64,000 bases of DNA from Clostridium_AD sp964467165 (lineage in GTDB: Bacteria > Bacillota > Clostridia > Clostridiales > Clostridiaceae): the NCBI GenBank assembly GCA_964467165.1, contig CAYXOL010000028.1:1-64000 (forward strand). The letters run 5' to 3'. The notes under the pieces are model-generated. The model did no database searches. It worked only from the letters and a program-made list of their open reading frames with translations, and was not told the DNA's origin. Made by a program: the position numbers and the translations under genes. Below are positions 17,682-25,480 of this stretch, piece by piece. Every line of letters begins with the position of its first letter. Position 1 is the stretch's first letter.

Positions 17682-18848
17682 CTATTCAACTTCTTTTTCT
17701 ACATACACTTCTTTTACACTTTTTTTCTTATAGACAACAAATAATATATATGCACAAACACACATACCTACACAAGTCATAAATGCTGAAGAGGTAGAAA
17801 TATCCGCTGTCTTTCCAATAATCACGTTGACTCCTGCTGCAGTTAAATCTCCAAACATAGCAAATATTGATAAAAGAGTCGCCCTATTAATAGTACTTAT
17901 ACTTTTATTTTCAATTTCTAAAACTATTGGAGAAATTATAGCTGCACTACCACATATAAAAATTATTGAAAGTATGGTTAATGTAGCATTAGATGTAAAT
18001 ACAAGTGTTATACAACATATTGTAATAATGCTATATAAAATTTGAATGCTTCTATTTTTACCTAGCCTATTACTAAACTTATAAGCTTTAATTGAGCTTA
18101 ATCGAACAATTTGCATAACAACTGCCAATATTCCAAAGTATTTAATGTTTATTCCCGAACGCACATATTGCGATTGGTTTAAAAACACACCTACTACTTG
18201 AACCACTTCATTTATTAATGCAAAAGAAATTACCAATATAATAATACTTTTATTTTTAAACGCTGTTATTAAACTTTGCTTAAACTTAGGCTTTTCTTCC
18301 CGCTCCACATTAACCTCTTTTAGGAACAAAGTTAATACTACCGCTGCTGCATAAGGTACAATAGTCCAAAATGCGGTATTATCCATAGATTTTTTTACGA
18401 GTATTGGGAACATACTTGAGGCAATTAAATATCCCGCGGTTGAAAACGCATTATATCTACCAAATATTTTTTCACTCTCCTCTTGCTTAACCGATGAATA
18501 TAGTAGTGCAATGTCACACCCTGAAATCCCGGCTAAGGATAGAGCTAATAATATTCGTTCTAAAAAGAACATTCCAAATGAATCTGCTTTATAAAAAACT
18601 ATTTTTGATAGGAAGAATATAAAATTTGAAATAATAAGTGTTTTTTTATATCCAAATTTATCTGCAAACCATCCCCATGGAATTTCAAAAATAATCATTA
18701 ATATCCACGATATAGACTCTATTAAAAACATATTTGACAAAGATAAGTTTCTATTTTGCCTATACAACGTAGCAATAGGTCCATAAAAAACAAACCCTTG
18801 TAGAAACACGATAATGTACATTATATATACATTGACCTTTTTATTCAC
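17682..18848 (-). CDS. MFS transporter, probable drug exporter
   Basis: This is a 388-residue major facilitator superfamily protein with about twelve hydrophobic segments. The loop between segments 2 and 3 reads WGWFADKFGYKKTL, matching the MFS signature G-x-x-x-D-R/K-x-G-x-K. The start is GTG 18848, preceded by GGAGG at nine bases. It seems to be a single-gene transcript ending at the terminator near 17600. The leader contains a tiny upstream ORF and a terminator-like hairpin, an arrangement typical of antibiotic-inducible resistance genes. That context favours an efflux role, but the substrate is unknown. Confidence 0.85.
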   Translation of the reverse strand: MNKKVNVYIMYIIVFLQGFVFYGPIATLYRQNRNLSLSNMFLIESISWILMIIFEIPWGWFADKFGYKKTLIISNFIFFLSKIVFYKADSFGMFFLERILLALSLAGISGCDIALLYSSVKQEESEKIFGRYNAFSTAGYLIASSMFPILVKKSMDNTAFWTIVPYAAAVVLTLFLKEVNVEREEKPKFKQSLITAFKNKSIIILVISFALINEVVQVVGVFLNQSQYVRSGINIKYFGILAVVMQIVRLSSIKAYKFSNRLGKNRSIQILYSIITICCITLVFTSNATLTILSIIFICGSAAIISPIVLEIENKSISTINRATLLSIFAMFGDLTAAGVNVIIGKTADISTSSAFMTCVGMCVCAYILFVVYKKKSVKEVYVEKEVE

Positions 18849-18874
18849 TTTAATACACCTCCAAAGTTGCGCAA

Positions 18875-18898
18875 CAAAAAAACCTTGTCCTTAAGGTT
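18875..18898 (-). terminator. Leader attenuator candidate upstream of the first MFS gene
   Basis: On the minus strand AACCTT (from 18898), a six-base loop and AAGGTT are followed by a run of seven T residues ending about 27 bases before the GTG start. The short stem plus T-run looks like an intrinsic terminator located inside the 5' leader. Confidence 0.5.
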
Positions 18899-18930
18899 AA
18901 TTTTGAAATCTCTCGTAACTTTATTGTGTA

Positions 18931-18948
18931 TTAAATCGGTCTGAACAT
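18931..18948 (-). CDS. Leader peptide MFRPI
   Basis: A five-codon ORF (ATG to TAA) lies 82 bases upstream of the MFS start. An optimal AAGGAG site at 18957-18962 sits exactly eight bases before its ATG, which is unlikely to be accidental for so short a frame. It lies just before the terminator-like hairpin. The likely role is ribosome-stalling control of attenuation, by analogy with known leader peptides of erm, msr and vga-type genes. Confidence 0.5.
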   Translation of the reverse strand: MFRPI

Positions 18949-19030
18949 CTGCCTCTCTCCTTCAATATTAAACTCATTTTAATCATTTTATCATACTCTA
19001 AATAAAAATATACATATTATTGTAAAATTA

Positions 19031-19150
19031 TTAATTCCTCGCAAGCTCCCTCGGTAACCAGAACTCCAATAATAATGTACCCTCTATTGCCAAACCCATA
19101 GTCCAAGGTCCAATACTCCTACTTAAAATCCAATTAGATTTTTCATCTAA
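19031..19150 (-). pseudogene. Orphan coding-like remnant of about 39 codons
   Basis: The minus strand has a 39-codon stretch without stops (LDEKSNWILSRSIGPW...LPRELARN) bounded by stops. It has no ribosome-binding site and no start at its beginning. The composition is protein-like, with an aromatic and leucine-rich centre. I cannot assign a family. It could be the decayed 3' end of a gene, or chance. Confidence 0.2.
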
Positions 19151-19187
19151 TTAATTATTAGTAACATTCCATCCCTTTATATAAAAT

Positions 19188-19234
19188 AAAGTCAAGAATT
19201 TCTAATCACTTTATAATTAGAATTCCTTGACTTT
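19188..19234 (-). terminator. Terminator downstream of the ferredoxin gene
   Basis: Long inverted repeat AAAGTCAAGGAATTCTAAT / ATTAGAAATTCTTGACTTT (minus-strand reading) is followed by TTTATTTTATAT. It ends the ferredoxin transcript and may work in both directions. Confidence 0.85.
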
Positions 19235-19298
19235 CAATATGATTTTCTTGTTAACAACACAAGGCTACAGTTTATTATACTTTTTATCTATATTATTA

Positions 19299-19487
19299 CT
19301 ATTCTACGGAAATTGCAGCAACAGGGCATTGTTCTTCTGCATCCTTTGCACTACTTTCCTGATTTTCTGCAACTTCATCTGACGATGCCACAGCTTTTCC
19401 GTCTTCTTCCATTTGAAATATTTCAGGACATACCTCAGGGCATATTCCACATCCAATGCATGTATCCTTATCAACGTGAGCCTTCAT
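19299..19487 (-). CDS. Ferredoxin with one 4Fe-4S cluster
   Basis: This is a 62-residue electron carrier. Cysteines lie at 10, 13, 16 and 20 in CIGCGICPEVCP, with Cys54 followed by Pro near the C-terminus. That is the clostridial single-cluster pattern: C10, C13, C16 and C54 as ligands, with C20 extra. An acidic middle section fits a small soluble ferredoxin. I chose ATG 19487, because AAGGGGG lies eight bases upstream; earlier in-frame GTG and ATG codons overlap that site. It follows hcp on the same strand at 50 bases and may serve as its electron donor. That partnership is inference. Confidence 0.93.
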   Translation of the reverse strand: MKAHVDKDTCIGCGICPEVCPEIFQMEEDGKAVASSDEVAENQESSAKDAEEQCPVAAISVE

Positions 19488-19537
19488 TAACATCACCCCC
19501 TTGTAACTTTATTCTACTTTTTCAAAATCCTTATTTT

Positions 19538-21184
19538 TCATCCTAATATTTGTTTTAAATCATCTTCTGGTGTGCTTATTGGTTTAATATCAAAAGTGTC
19601 AACTAAGAATTGTAACACATTTGGACTTAAGAAAGCTGGAAGAGTTGGCCCAAGGTAAATTCCTTTTACTCCTAGTGAAAGTAAAGCCAATAAATCTGCA
19701 ACAGCTTTTTGTTCGTACCAAGTTAAAATTATTGCAAGAGGTAGATCATTAATAGTGCATTTAAATGCATCAGCCAGTGCTGAGGCAATTTTAACAGCAG
19801 AATATGCATCGTTACATTGACCTATATCTAGTAATCTTGGAAGTCCTGCTACTTCACCAAACTCTAATTTATTAAATCGGTATTTTCCACAAGCTAAGGT
19901 TAGAATAATACAATCCTTAGGAACCTGCTTAGCAAATTCAGTATAGTAATTTCTTCCTGGCCTTGCACCATCGCATCCTCCAATTAAAAAGAAGTGCCTA
20001 ATTTTCCCTTCTTTAACTGCATTCACTATGGTTTCAGCATGAGATAAAGTTGCTTTATGACCAAATCCAACTAGAATTTCTTTAACTTCCTCATCTTTTT
20101 CGAAGCCACCCAGTTCTAGAGCCTTATTAATTATTTCAGAGAAGTCCTTATTACCATTCTCATCATTAGATATATGTTTCAGACCCTCAAAACCAACTAC
20201 ACTTGTAGAGAAAATTCTATCTTTATAAGAATCTCTTGGTTTCATTAAACAATTGGTTGTCATTAAAATACAACCAGGTATACCATCAAATTCCTTTTGT
20301 TGATCCTGCCATGCTCCTCCAAAATTACCCACTAAATGTTTGTATTTATTGAGCTTTGGATATCCATGGCAGGGTAACATTTCCCCATGGGTGTAAATAT
20401 TTATTCCCTTGCCCTCTGTTTGCTCAAGTAACATTTCTAGATCCCTTAAATCATGACCAGAAACTACTATAAATGGTCCTTTCTTAATGTTTACATTGAC
20501 CTTTGTAGGTGTTGGAGAATTGTATTTCTCATTATTGGCTTTATCTAATACCTCCATAACCTTAACGCTCATCTCTCCAGTTTTAACTAAGTACTTAATA
20601 AGATCTTGCAGGTTTAAACTATCATCAGTCATTACGGCTAGTGCTATAAAATAAAAATCATCTACCTCATCGCTATTGTATTTAATACATCTAGCTTGAT
20701 GTGCATATGCTGAAATTCCTTTTAATCCGTATTTTATAGTTTCGCGAACTGAGCGTATATCAGCATCTAAATCCTCATCATACATAACACCTGCTTTTTT
20801 AGCATCTTCAAGCATCTGCTCTTTAGTATCTCTTAGATTATATAAAGCCTCTTTTGCATTTACTTCTTCTCCTGATGCTTTTTTTCTGGCATCTTCTTTT
20901 ATTATTTGAGATCTTTTAAGCATATCCATATGAGATTCAGTATCAAAATTAACATTAGTTAATGTCATAAACAATGAATTTTCAATAAATGAAACCCATG
21001 ACTTATCAATCTTTTCGCCTTTGGCTAAAAGTTTAGTAGCATAACAGCTTATTCCTTTTAACTGATATATGAGCAAATCCTGCAGTGCCGCAATTTCCGG
21101 TGTTTTTCCACAGACTCCTACTTTGGTACAACCTTTTCCACCAAAAGTTTGTTCGCATTGAAAACAAAACATTTCACCTTGCAT
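19538..21184 (-). CDS. hcp: Hybrid cluster protein (Hcp, hydroxylamine/NO reductase)
   Basis: Hcp carries a 4Fe-4S cluster and a hybrid Fe-S-O cluster; it reduces hydroxylamine in vitro and is linked to NO detoxification. The N-terminal ligands are Cys7, Cys10, Cys19 and Cys25 (CFQCEQT...GCTKVGVCG), the C-x2-C-x8-C-x5-C arrangement of the anaerobe class. Length from ATG 21184 is 548 residues, normal for the family. The start is set by AGGAGGG upstream; a longer frame to 21214 lacks a site. Family motifs VVSGHDLRDLE, HGEMLPCHGYP and GGCDGARPGRNYYTEF are present. It is upstream of the ferredoxin gene and downstream of a DUF1540 gene. Confidence 0.97.
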   Translation of the reverse strand: MQGEMFCFQCEQTFGGKGCTKVGVCGKTPEIAALQDLLIYQLKGISCYATKLLAKGEKIDKSWVSFIENSLFMTLTNVNFDTESHMDMLKRSQIIKEDARKKASGEEVNAKEALYNLRDTKEQMLEDAKKAGVMYDEDLDADIRSVRETIKYGLKGISAYAHQARCIKYNSDEVDDFYFIALAVMTDDSLNLQDLIKYLVKTGEMSVKVMEVLDKANNEKYNSPTPTKVNVNIKKGPFIVVSGHDLRDLEMLLEQTEGKGINIYTHGEMLPCHGYPKLNKYKHLVGNFGGAWQDQQKEFDGIPGCILMTTNCLMKPRDSYKDRIFSTSVVGFEGLKHISNDENGNKDFSEIINKALELGGFEKDEEVKEILVGFGHKATLSHAETIVNAVKEGKIRHFFLIGGCDGARPGRNYYTEFAKQVPKDCIILTLACGKYRFNKLEFGEVAGLPRLLDIGQCNDAYSAVKIASALADAFKCTINDLPLAIILTWYEQKAVADLLALLSLGVKGIYLGPTLPAFLSPNVLQFLVDTFDIKPISTPEDDLKQILG

Positions 21185-21219
21185 ATGTAACCCTCCTAAT
21201 TTTTGAAACTGCAATAAAG

Positions 21220-21251
21220 GTACAGTCTCACCTTAAAAAGTGAGACTGCAC
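21220..21251. terminator. Hairpin between the DUF1540 gene and hcp
   Basis: GTACAGTCTCA / TGAGACTGCAC form an 11-base imperfect stem around a CCTTAAAAAG loop, directly upstream of the hcp ribosome-binding site. It has no strong T-run on the minus strand, so it may be a processing or attenuation structure rather than a full terminator. Confidence 0.5.
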
Positions 21252-21263
21252 TTTTGTACATTA

Positions 21264-21422
21264 TTATATTGTTTTAAAACTTCCGCAGTCGGTACATTCT
21301 GGTGTTTTTGCAACACTTTCATGTTTTATAACTTCTATTTTGTTTAGAGTGCAGTAATTATCATCTTTACAATGATGTTTACATTCATTTACTGTACAGC
21401 CTATGCTATCATTATGATTCAT
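21264..21422 (-). CDS. DUF1540 domain protein, 52 residues
   Basis: A small cysteine-rich protein read from ATG 21422, which has a near-perfect GGAGGTGAT site ten bases upstream. The N-terminal half (GCTVNECKHHC, then NYCTLNKIEV) matches the DUF1540 pattern C-x-V-x-x-C-x-x-x-x, and a second Cys pair PECTDCGSF is at the C-terminus. The cysteines suggest metal binding, but the function of DUF1540 is unknown. It lies 79 bases upstream of hcp on the same strand, separated by a hairpin, so it may be the first gene of that transcript. It is below the usual ORF length cut-off but convincing. Confidence 0.8.
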   Translation of the reverse strand: MNHNDSIGCTVNECKHHCKDDNYCTLNKIEVIKHESVAKTPECTDCGSFKTI

Positions 21423-21478
21423 AAGAAAATCACCTCCATTAAATTATTGAATACAAATTATTATTATCATCATTAAAT

Positions 21479-21496
21479 TTAATTATGCATAATTAA
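21479..21496. promoter_or_regulatory. 18-base perfect palindrome upstream of DUF1540/hcp
   Basis: TTAATTATGCATAATTAA reads the same on both strands. It sits about 55 bases upstream of the DUF1540 start. It could be an operator, but the A+T-rich background makes chance palindromes more likely. Confidence 0.35.
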
Positions 21497-21612
21497 TACT
21501 CTATATTTAAAGAAAGGATTTTGAAAGACTCATTTTACCTTTTTGAACATATCTGTAATCGCGTTTTGAATTATCTTCAATATATAACAGAGGGTCTAAT
21601 TTTTATTTATTA

Positions 21613-22326
21613 TCAATACTTTTTTTGTTCAATCATAGGGAATAGTACACTGTTTTCTAGATAAATATGAACAAATAAATCCTTTTCTAACTCATGAAGT
21701 TTCGTATATACAAGTTTGAAAGATGTGCAGGCCCCTTCTGGTGCCTTAAAATCTCTTGTTACCTTCTCTAATTCTTTGAGTATATTTCCAGCAGCTTCAT
21801 GCTCCTCCTCTGTGCCCTTTGTTAACTGATTTATTTCGGATAATATATTATCGTCTCTTGTTATTTCATATTCCTCTATAAGGGGAAACAAAATTTCTTC
21901 TTCTTTAACAAGGTGCTGCTCAAGCTCAGTCTTTAATGAACCGAAATACCTGTGCACCATTAATAGTTCTTCACTATGATTCTGAAAATGTACCTTGAGT
22001 ACTTTAAATAATAGAATATCTATCTCTCTTAGTTGTTTTTTTGTAAATTCATGATGAGTTTGTACAATGTGCTTTATTAAGGTGGAAGGTTTTTCTTTTC
22101 TCCAGTCTTTATATTCTGAGTTTGATTTTATAAATTTCTCGTACTCGTTATTAAGTTCCTCGACAATTCTATCATAACCTATTGCCATCTCGTCCAAGGC
22201 ACTAGCTAACGTATCATGTCCACCGCAGCAATAATCTATTTTGTATCTGTTAAATATCTCTGCAGCACCTGGGAAAATTGAAACTATTTCGCCCAGACTT
22301 TGGTTTGCATTTATAATTTTTTTCAT
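21613..22326 (-). CDS. ric: Iron-sulfur cluster repair di-iron protein (Ric/ScdA/YtfE)
   Basis: Ric proteins repair Fe-S clusters damaged by NO or oxidants. The 237-residue protein has the N-terminal DUF542 region (SLGEIVSIFPGAAEIFNRYKIDYCCGG, with Cys33-Cys34). A hemerythrin-like four-helix domain follows, with its ligands spread over THHEFTK, HFQNHSEEL, HLVKEEEILFP, EHEAAG and HIYLENSVLFP. ATG 22326 has a GAGGAGG-type site upstream. It lies 21 bases after the flavodiiron protein gene on the same strand, so the two form one NO-response operon. Confidence 0.95.
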   Translation of the reverse strand: MKKIINANQSLGEIVSIFPGAAEIFNRYKIDYCCGGHDTLASALDEMAIGYDRIVEELNNEYEKFIKSNSEYKDWRKEKPSTLIKHIVQTHHEFTKKQLREIDILLFKVLKVHFQNHSEELLMVHRYFGSLKTELEQHLVKEEEILFPLIEEYEITRDDNILSEINQLTKGTEEEHEAAGNILKELEKVTRDFKAPEGACTSFKLVYTKLHELEKDLFVHIYLENSVLFPMIEQKKY

Positions 22327-22347
22327 GATTAATTCCTCCTCTTATTT

Positions 22348-23580
22348 TTAAACTGTGCCTAGTAATAAATCAGCAGTATAACTCACCGCTCTTTCAACGC
22401 TCTTTAGGTTCTCCTCGTTTGGTGAGAATCTAATTCTTAGTGGGAATTCTATATCAATCATGCCAGTAGACTTAATTACATCAGAAGTATTCAAGACTTT
22501 AATATTGCTTTTCTTCAAGTAATCCTGAACTACCTCTATAGCTTCTCCACTCCAACCATAAGAACCAAAAGCCGCCCCTATTTTATTTTCTAGATTTATT
22601 TCATGTAGTTCTTTTAATATATCTTCCATGTTTCCAATCATGTCCGCATACTTTGTGGAGCTACCAAATAAAACAGCATCAGCTTCCCTAATAGCCCTAA
22701 TTACTTCTTCTTTTGCCACTTTATTTACATCTAGGGTCTCTGCAACTATATTTTGCTCTTCAAATTTTTCCTTAATAAATGCAGCAATTCTTTTTGTTCT
22801 CCCTGTCATAGTGGAGTATAAAATCAATGCCTTTTTACTTGTTTCTGTATTTTTACTCATATTATCATAAATATCTATAAAACTTTGAACATTCTCTCTA
22901 AGCATATATCCATGTGATGGTGCAATCATCTTTATATCTAAATTTCTAATTTTTTCGATCATAATTTGAACATATCTTCTATGAGGGTGCATTATCAATT
23001 TGTAATACCCAATATAATCATTATTTATGTCCTCCTTTGCCAAATCATTAAAATACTCATTGTTGGCTACGTGAGTACTAAAAATATCACAAGGGAATAA
23101 AATTTTATCCTCTACGCAGTAAGTTATCATGGTTTCCGCTGTATGAAGATAAGGTGTTTCTATGAATTTGAGGGTTTTACCTCCTATATCTAGCGTATCC
23201 CCGTCACCTACTACTAAAAATTCTCTATTATGCAGTTTGTACATTTCTTTAAGCTGATCTACCGCCAAATTTGTGCACACAATTACTGCATTTTTAGCAT
23301 ATGCAGCCAAGCTTCCAAGTGCACCAGAATGATCAGGCTCAGTGTGATTAATTACAATATATTTAATTTTATCCAGTTCTATTATATTTTTTAAATTTTC
23401 CACATACTCTCGTCCAAAGCTAATGTCAACAGTATCAATCACCGTAGGTTTTTCAGTCAGTAATAAATAGCTATTATAAGTTGTTCCTTTAGTTAATGTT
23501 AATCTATGAAAAGGTACGTCTCTATCATCAACCTTACCTACCCAATATATATTCTCACTTAGCATAATGTTTTCATTCAT
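22348..23580 (-). CDS. fprA: Flavodiiron protein (FprA-type NO/O2 reductase)
   Basis: This A-type flavoprotein reduces O2 to water or NO to N2O in anaerobes. The 410 residues comprise an N-terminal metallo-beta-lactamase-like di-iron domain, with His79-x-Glu81-x-Asp83-His84 in NHTEPDHSGAL, then HTAETMITY and PSHGYMLR. A C-terminal flavodoxin domain starts near residue 255 at ALILYSTMTGRTKRIA. No rubredoxin domain is fused, so an external donor is needed. ATG 23580 has GGAGG upstream. It leads the operon with ric and is divergent from the hemerythrin gene, sharing the 298-base intergenic region. Confidence 0.96.
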   Translation of the reverse strand: MNENIMLSENIYWVGKVDDRDVPFHRLTLTKGTTYNSYLLLTEKPTVIDTVDISFGREYVENLKNIIELDKIKYIVINHTEPDHSGALGSLAAYAKNAVIVCTNLAVDQLKEMYKLHNREFLVVGDGDTLDIGGKTLKFIETPYLHTAETMITYCVEDKILFPCDIFSTHVANNEYFNDLAKEDINNDYIGYYKLIMHPHRRYVQIMIEKIRNLDIKMIAPSHGYMLRENVQSFIDIYDNMSKNTETSKKALILYSTMTGRTKRIAAFIKEKFEEQNIVAETLDVNKVAKEEVIRAIREADAVLFGSSTKYADMIGNMEDILKELHEINLENKIGAAFGSYGWSGEAIEVVQDYLKKSNIKVLNTSDVIKSTGMIDIEFPLRIRFSPNEENLKSVERAVSYTADLLLGTV

Positions 23581-23670
23581 AATGTATTCCTCCTATATTT
23601 TACTTTGCTCTAACGTGTTCTTGCTTTCCTATGACCCTATTCTATAATAATTTTGATTTTAAAAATATGA

Positions 23671-23712
23671 TTCAAATCACAAATAGATAAATTAAGATCA
23701 TATGTAGAATAA
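23671..23712 (+). pseudogene. Remnant of the 3' end of a crp/fnr-type gene
   Basis: The frame reads FKSQIDKLRSYVE and stop. This closely matches the last residues of the intact regulator at 25230, which ends KQLDKLKSYVE and stop. DNA identity continues a few bases past the stop (AGAATAATAC in both), and a terminator follows. It looks like the tail of a lost paralogue or a partial duplication. Confidence 0.6.
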
Positions 23713-23724
23713 TACTTTCAAATC

Positions 23725-23760
23725 AACCTAAGGGCTTATATACGCTTTTAGGTTTTTTTT
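23725..23760 (+). terminator. Intrinsic terminator after the crp/fnr remnant
   Basis: AACCTAA...TTAGGTT form a stem followed by eight T residues. It would have ended the vanished gene's transcript and now insulates the hemerythrin promoter. Confidence 0.75.
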
Positions 23761-23765
23761 AATTT

Positions 23766-23779
23766 GTAACGTACGTTAC
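23766..23779. promoter_or_regulatory. Crp/Fnr-type operator candidate GTAACGTACGTTAC
   Basis: This perfect 14-base palindrome has the 5-4-5 half-site spacing (GTAAC-N4-GTTAC) of Crp/Fnr-family sites. It lies about 100 bases upstream of the hemerythrin start and just before a TATTATAA -10-like element. The FNR-like regulator encoded two genes away at 24520 is the natural candidate to bind it. Confidence 0.55.
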
Positions 23780-23878
23780 CGTCATATATTATAAAAACTA
23801 GTATTCTATTATTAAAGAAGTTAATACTATGGACTATACATTAAATACAAATTAATTAAAAAACAAGGAGGCTTAATT

Positions 23879-24439
23879 ATGGATGCAATAGATTTAATGA
23901 TGGATGAGCATAAATATATATCGCGAGGATTAAAAGTATTTAGGAAATTAAGCATAGAAATATTGAATACTAATACTGTTGATTTTGTATCTTTTGAAAA
24001 GATGATTTTATTTGTTAGAAATTATGCCGATAAACATCATCACAATAAGGAAGAGGTTGTCCTATTTAAAAAGATGGAAACTCAATTAGGTGAAAAAATG
24101 GTAAAAGGGCCCTTATCCGGAATGTATATAGAACATGATTTAGGAAGGCAACACATTAAACTTTTAGAGGAAGCTCTTTTGAGAGTTGAAAATGGCGACT
24201 TAGATTCGCAAGTTGATATAATCGCAAATTCTATATGTTATAGTGATTTATTAACAAGACATATTGATAAAGAAGATAAATTAATATATACCTTTGCTAG
24301 AAGAGCCTTAAGTAGCACTGACATGATGGACATAAATGTAAGTTGTGAAAAACTTGAATCCATAGCAACTGAAAATCATGTTCAAAGGGAATATATAGAT
24401 GTTTTAGAAATGCTTGAGAAGAAGTATGGTATAGATTAA
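23879..24439 (+). CDS. Hemerythrin-domain protein
   Basis: This 186-residue protein is a four-helix, di-iron hemerythrin-like protein that could bind O2 or NO or protect Fe-S enzymes. Ligand candidates follow the family order: DEHKYI near residue 10, YADKHHHNKEEVVLF around residues 49-63, EHDLGRQHI and TRHIDKEDKLIY. ATG 23879 has AGGAGG about eight bases upstream. It precedes the FNR-like regulator on the same strand by 80 bases and may be co-transcribed with it. The palindrome at 23766 lies in its promoter region. Confidence 0.92.
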   Translation: MDAIDLMMDEHKYISRGLKVFRKLSIEILNTNTVDFVSFEKMILFVRNYADKHHHNKEEVVLFKKMETQLGEKMVKGPLSGMYIEHDLGRQHIKLLEEALLRVENGDLDSQVDIIANSICYSDLLTRHIDKEDKLIYTFARRALSSTDMMDINVSCEKLESIATENHVQREYIDVLEMLEKKYGID

Positions 24440-24519
24440 TTGATACACATTTATACTTATTATTATTTGACCACAATAAATTAAAAATGTTATGATATTT
24501 AATGGTAGGTGATATATAT

Positions 24520-25230
24520 ATGGAAAAGTGTAATTGTGAAAAATGTAATCATAGCCTATGCGCTAAGAAAGTACCTATATTTTCATTTCTATCTGATGAT
24601 GAGCTTATAAAAATTATTGATATGACAGGACATAAGGTCTATAGCAAAGGTGATATGTTATGTAGTCAAGGTGAAAAATCAGATACCTTATTCATTATTA
24701 ATGAAGGTCAAGTTAAAATATCTAAATTAACAAAAGAGGGTAAGGAGCAAATAGTTCATATCTTCACTGGTGGCGATTTCTTTGGAGAACTAAGCTTGTT
24801 TAGTAGTGATGAGCTATGTAATTTTGATGCATATGCTATGTCAAACCTTAAAATATGTACATTGACTAAACAAGCTATGGATAAAATTATCATGAGTAAT
24901 CCAGAAATATCATTAAAGCTATTACAAGTTATTTCAAAACGTCTATCTCAGACTGAAAATCTTGCCCAAAATCTCGCTACTAATGATGCAGAAATAAGAA
25001 TTGCCTTTATGCTTTTAGAGTTTGGAGAAAAATATGGTACTGCTACAAACCAAGGTTTACAAATTAACTTACCTATTAATAGAGAAGAGATGGCGAACTA
25101 TGTTGGAGTCACAAGAGAAACCATAAGCAGGAAGTTAAGTATATTTGAGGACTTAGGTATTATCAGCCTTAATGGTAACAAGGTACTTATTATAAAACAA
25201 TTAGATAAGTTAAAGTCATATGTAGAATAA
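24520..25230 (+). CDS. Crp/Fnr-family regulator with N-terminal cysteines
   Basis: This is a 236-residue transcription regulator. It has a cyclic-nucleotide-type sensor barrel at about 20-130, a dimer helix, and a C-terminal winged helix with recognition segment REEMANYVGVTRETISRKL. The N-terminus has Cys4, Cys6, Cys9 and Cys14 (KCNCEKCNHSLC), suggesting an oxygen- or NO-sensitive Fe-S cluster as in FNR. ATG 24520 is preferred over ATG 24502, because AGGTGAT precedes only the former at proper spacing. The surrounding hcp, ric, fprA and hemerythrin genes suggest it controls nitrosative or oxidative stress response. The target site is inferred. Confidence 0.9.
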   Translation: MEKCNCEKCNHSLCAKKVPIFSFLSDDELIKIIDMTGHKVYSKGDMLCSQGEKSDTLFIINEGQVKISKLTKEGKEQIVHIFTGGDFFGELSLFSSDELCNFDAYAMSNLKICTLTKQAMDKIIMSNPEISLKLLQVISKRLSQTENLAQNLATNDAEIRIAFMLLEFGEKYGTATNQGLQINLPINREEMANYVGVTRETISRKLSIFEDLGIISLNGNKVLIIKQLDKLKSYVE

Positions 25231-25309
25231 TACAACTTGTCCCTATATCTTAATTATGTTTTTCAGCCTTATAACGTCTAATTTAGTATCTACCCACTCA
25301 TCCAAAAGC

Positions 25310-25358
25310 AAAATAAACCATAACACTTCATTTATTATGAAGTGCTATGGTTTATTTT
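25310..25358 (+). terminator. Terminator after the Crp/Fnr regulator
   Basis: AAAATAAACCATAACACTTCAT and its near-perfect complement (one mismatch) form a 22-base stem around TTATT. The downstream arm ends in TTTATTTTATTT. Confidence 0.85.
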
Positions 25359-25402
25359 ATTTGTAGTTGTTCTTTTGTTTTAATAATGATACTATTTAAT
25401 AG

Positions 25403-25439
25403 TTAGATATCTAATGGTTTTTAATCCAACTATTGGATT
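25403..25439. promoter_or_regulatory. Candidate MarR operators
   Basis: Two perfect inverted repeats lie side by side just upstream of marR: TTAGATATCTAA (25403-25414) and AATCCAACTATTGGATT (25423-25439). The second is 17 bases, a typical MarR-family operator size, and sits about 40 bases before the start. Autoregulation of the MarR-ABC operon is the likely purpose. Confidence 0.6.
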
Positions 25440-25480
25440 ACATAAATTAAATGGAATTTTATCACATTGGAGGTAACTTA

